Positions 35,767 to 35,945 of a stretch of DNA of 35,945 nucleotides are shown here, piece by piece. This DNA comes from a virus. The stretch lies in IMG/VR virus record IMGVR_UViG_3300047496_000025, positions 1 to 35,945 of that record; one strand, given 5' to 3'. Position 1 is the stretch's first letter. Every line of letters begins with the position of its first letter. The position numbers and the translations under genes were made by a program. A model generated the notes under the pieces. The model did no database searches, was not told the origin of the DNA, and saw only the letters and a program-made list of their open reading frames with translations.

Positions 35767-35945
35767 CTAGGCCTTGTAGATCGACTTGATCTTGTTGCTG
35801 AAGGTGCTGTTCATGGCGCCGTAGCTGTTGGCGTAGATCGGGCCCGTCGTCGGCCCACAGCTCGTGACCGTTGACACGACGAAGCTCGACGAGGAACTGT
35901 TGACGATGTAGCTCGTCGCCAGCGGGATCTTGCCGCTGGAGTTGA
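35767..35945 (-). CDS. C-terminal part of a probable secreted protein (runs off right edge)
   Basis: 58 residues of the 3' end only. The sequence is Ser/Thr/Asn-rich with few charges (IPLATSYIVNSSSSSFVVST) and ends STFSNKIKSIYKA. It resembles an exported or surface beta-rich protein, but the N-terminus is outside the window. Confidence 0.7.
   Translation of the reverse strand, partial: NSSGKIPLATSYIVNSSSSSFVVSTVTSCGPTTGPIYANSYGAMNSTFSNKIKSIYKA

Noticed and set aside
1-35945. CRISPR array, insertion sequence, integrase or attachment site
   Set aside because: No regularly spaced repeats, transposase, recombinase or att-like core could be found on either strand.

Overview
The window is part of the genome of a tailed phage with a long-tail (siphovirus-type) module. 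It carries a complete rightward head, tail and lysis block, flanked by two leftward blocks of small early genes and of DNA-metabolism genes. The DNA is moderately GC-rich with strong G/C preference at third codon positions, frequent GTG starts, Mu-type I-protease and DUF935-like portal homologues, and a PolA-type polymerase. Together these suggest a phage of a high-GC Gram-positive (actinobacterial) host. The host assignment is inference. No integrase, repressor or CRISPR array is visible, so lifestyle cannot be decided from this window.

Layout. (1) Positions 1-8540, leftward: about two dozen small, tightly packed genes of mostly unknown function, joined by ATGA, GTGA and TGATG overlaps. They are fed by several sigma70-like promoters that share a TATAATTAA core. 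Two atypical tRNA-like genes (681-759, 2227-2303) lie among them. A gene-free, TA-rich stretch (6852-7338) and a palindrome-dense spacer (8013-8134) interrupt the block. (2) Positions 8540-8722: divergent control region with a repeated 14-mer and a good rightward promoter. (3) Positions 8723-28500, rightward: probable small terminase subunit, a basic Lys/Ala/Pro-rich protein, small membrane proteins, large terminase, portal, protease/scaffold, decoration protein, major capsid, head-tail connectors, tail terminator, major tail protein, frameshifted tail assembly chaperone, tape measure, tail-tip proteins, a GH25 endolysin lying inside the tail genes, and a two-helix holin. A perfect-consensus promoter (13102-13130) sits in front of the protease/capsid genes. 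A 15-bp hairpin at 28508-28560 ends the block where it meets the next, convergent one. (4) Positions 28568-35945, leftward: RuvC-like resolvase, HNH-derived protein, a family-4 uracil-DNA glycosylase/DNA polymerase A fusion, a DpdA/TGT-like transglycosylase, MazG-like pyrophosphohydrolase, FolE, QueE and QueD, plus short unknown genes, and at the right edge the end of a probably secreted protein.

How the genes fit together. FolE, QueD and QueE are successive early enzymes of 7-deazaguanine (preQ0) synthesis. A TGT-like protein in the same operon is the expected enzyme for inserting the base into DNA. The phage therefore probably carries 7-deazaguanine-modified DNA and replicates it with a polymerase fused to a uracil-DNA glycosylase. 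QueC is not in the window; it may lie outside it or be supplied by the host.

The most unusual observations are: an in-frame amber codon splitting the 3' end of the capsid protease/scaffold gene while the same frame stays coding-like for 36 more codons; a 10-mer (CGTGTGGAGT) present nine times in 36 kb; two tRNA-like genes with normal T arms but abnormal anticodon regions; and an open frame that completely contains the holin gene in another frame.
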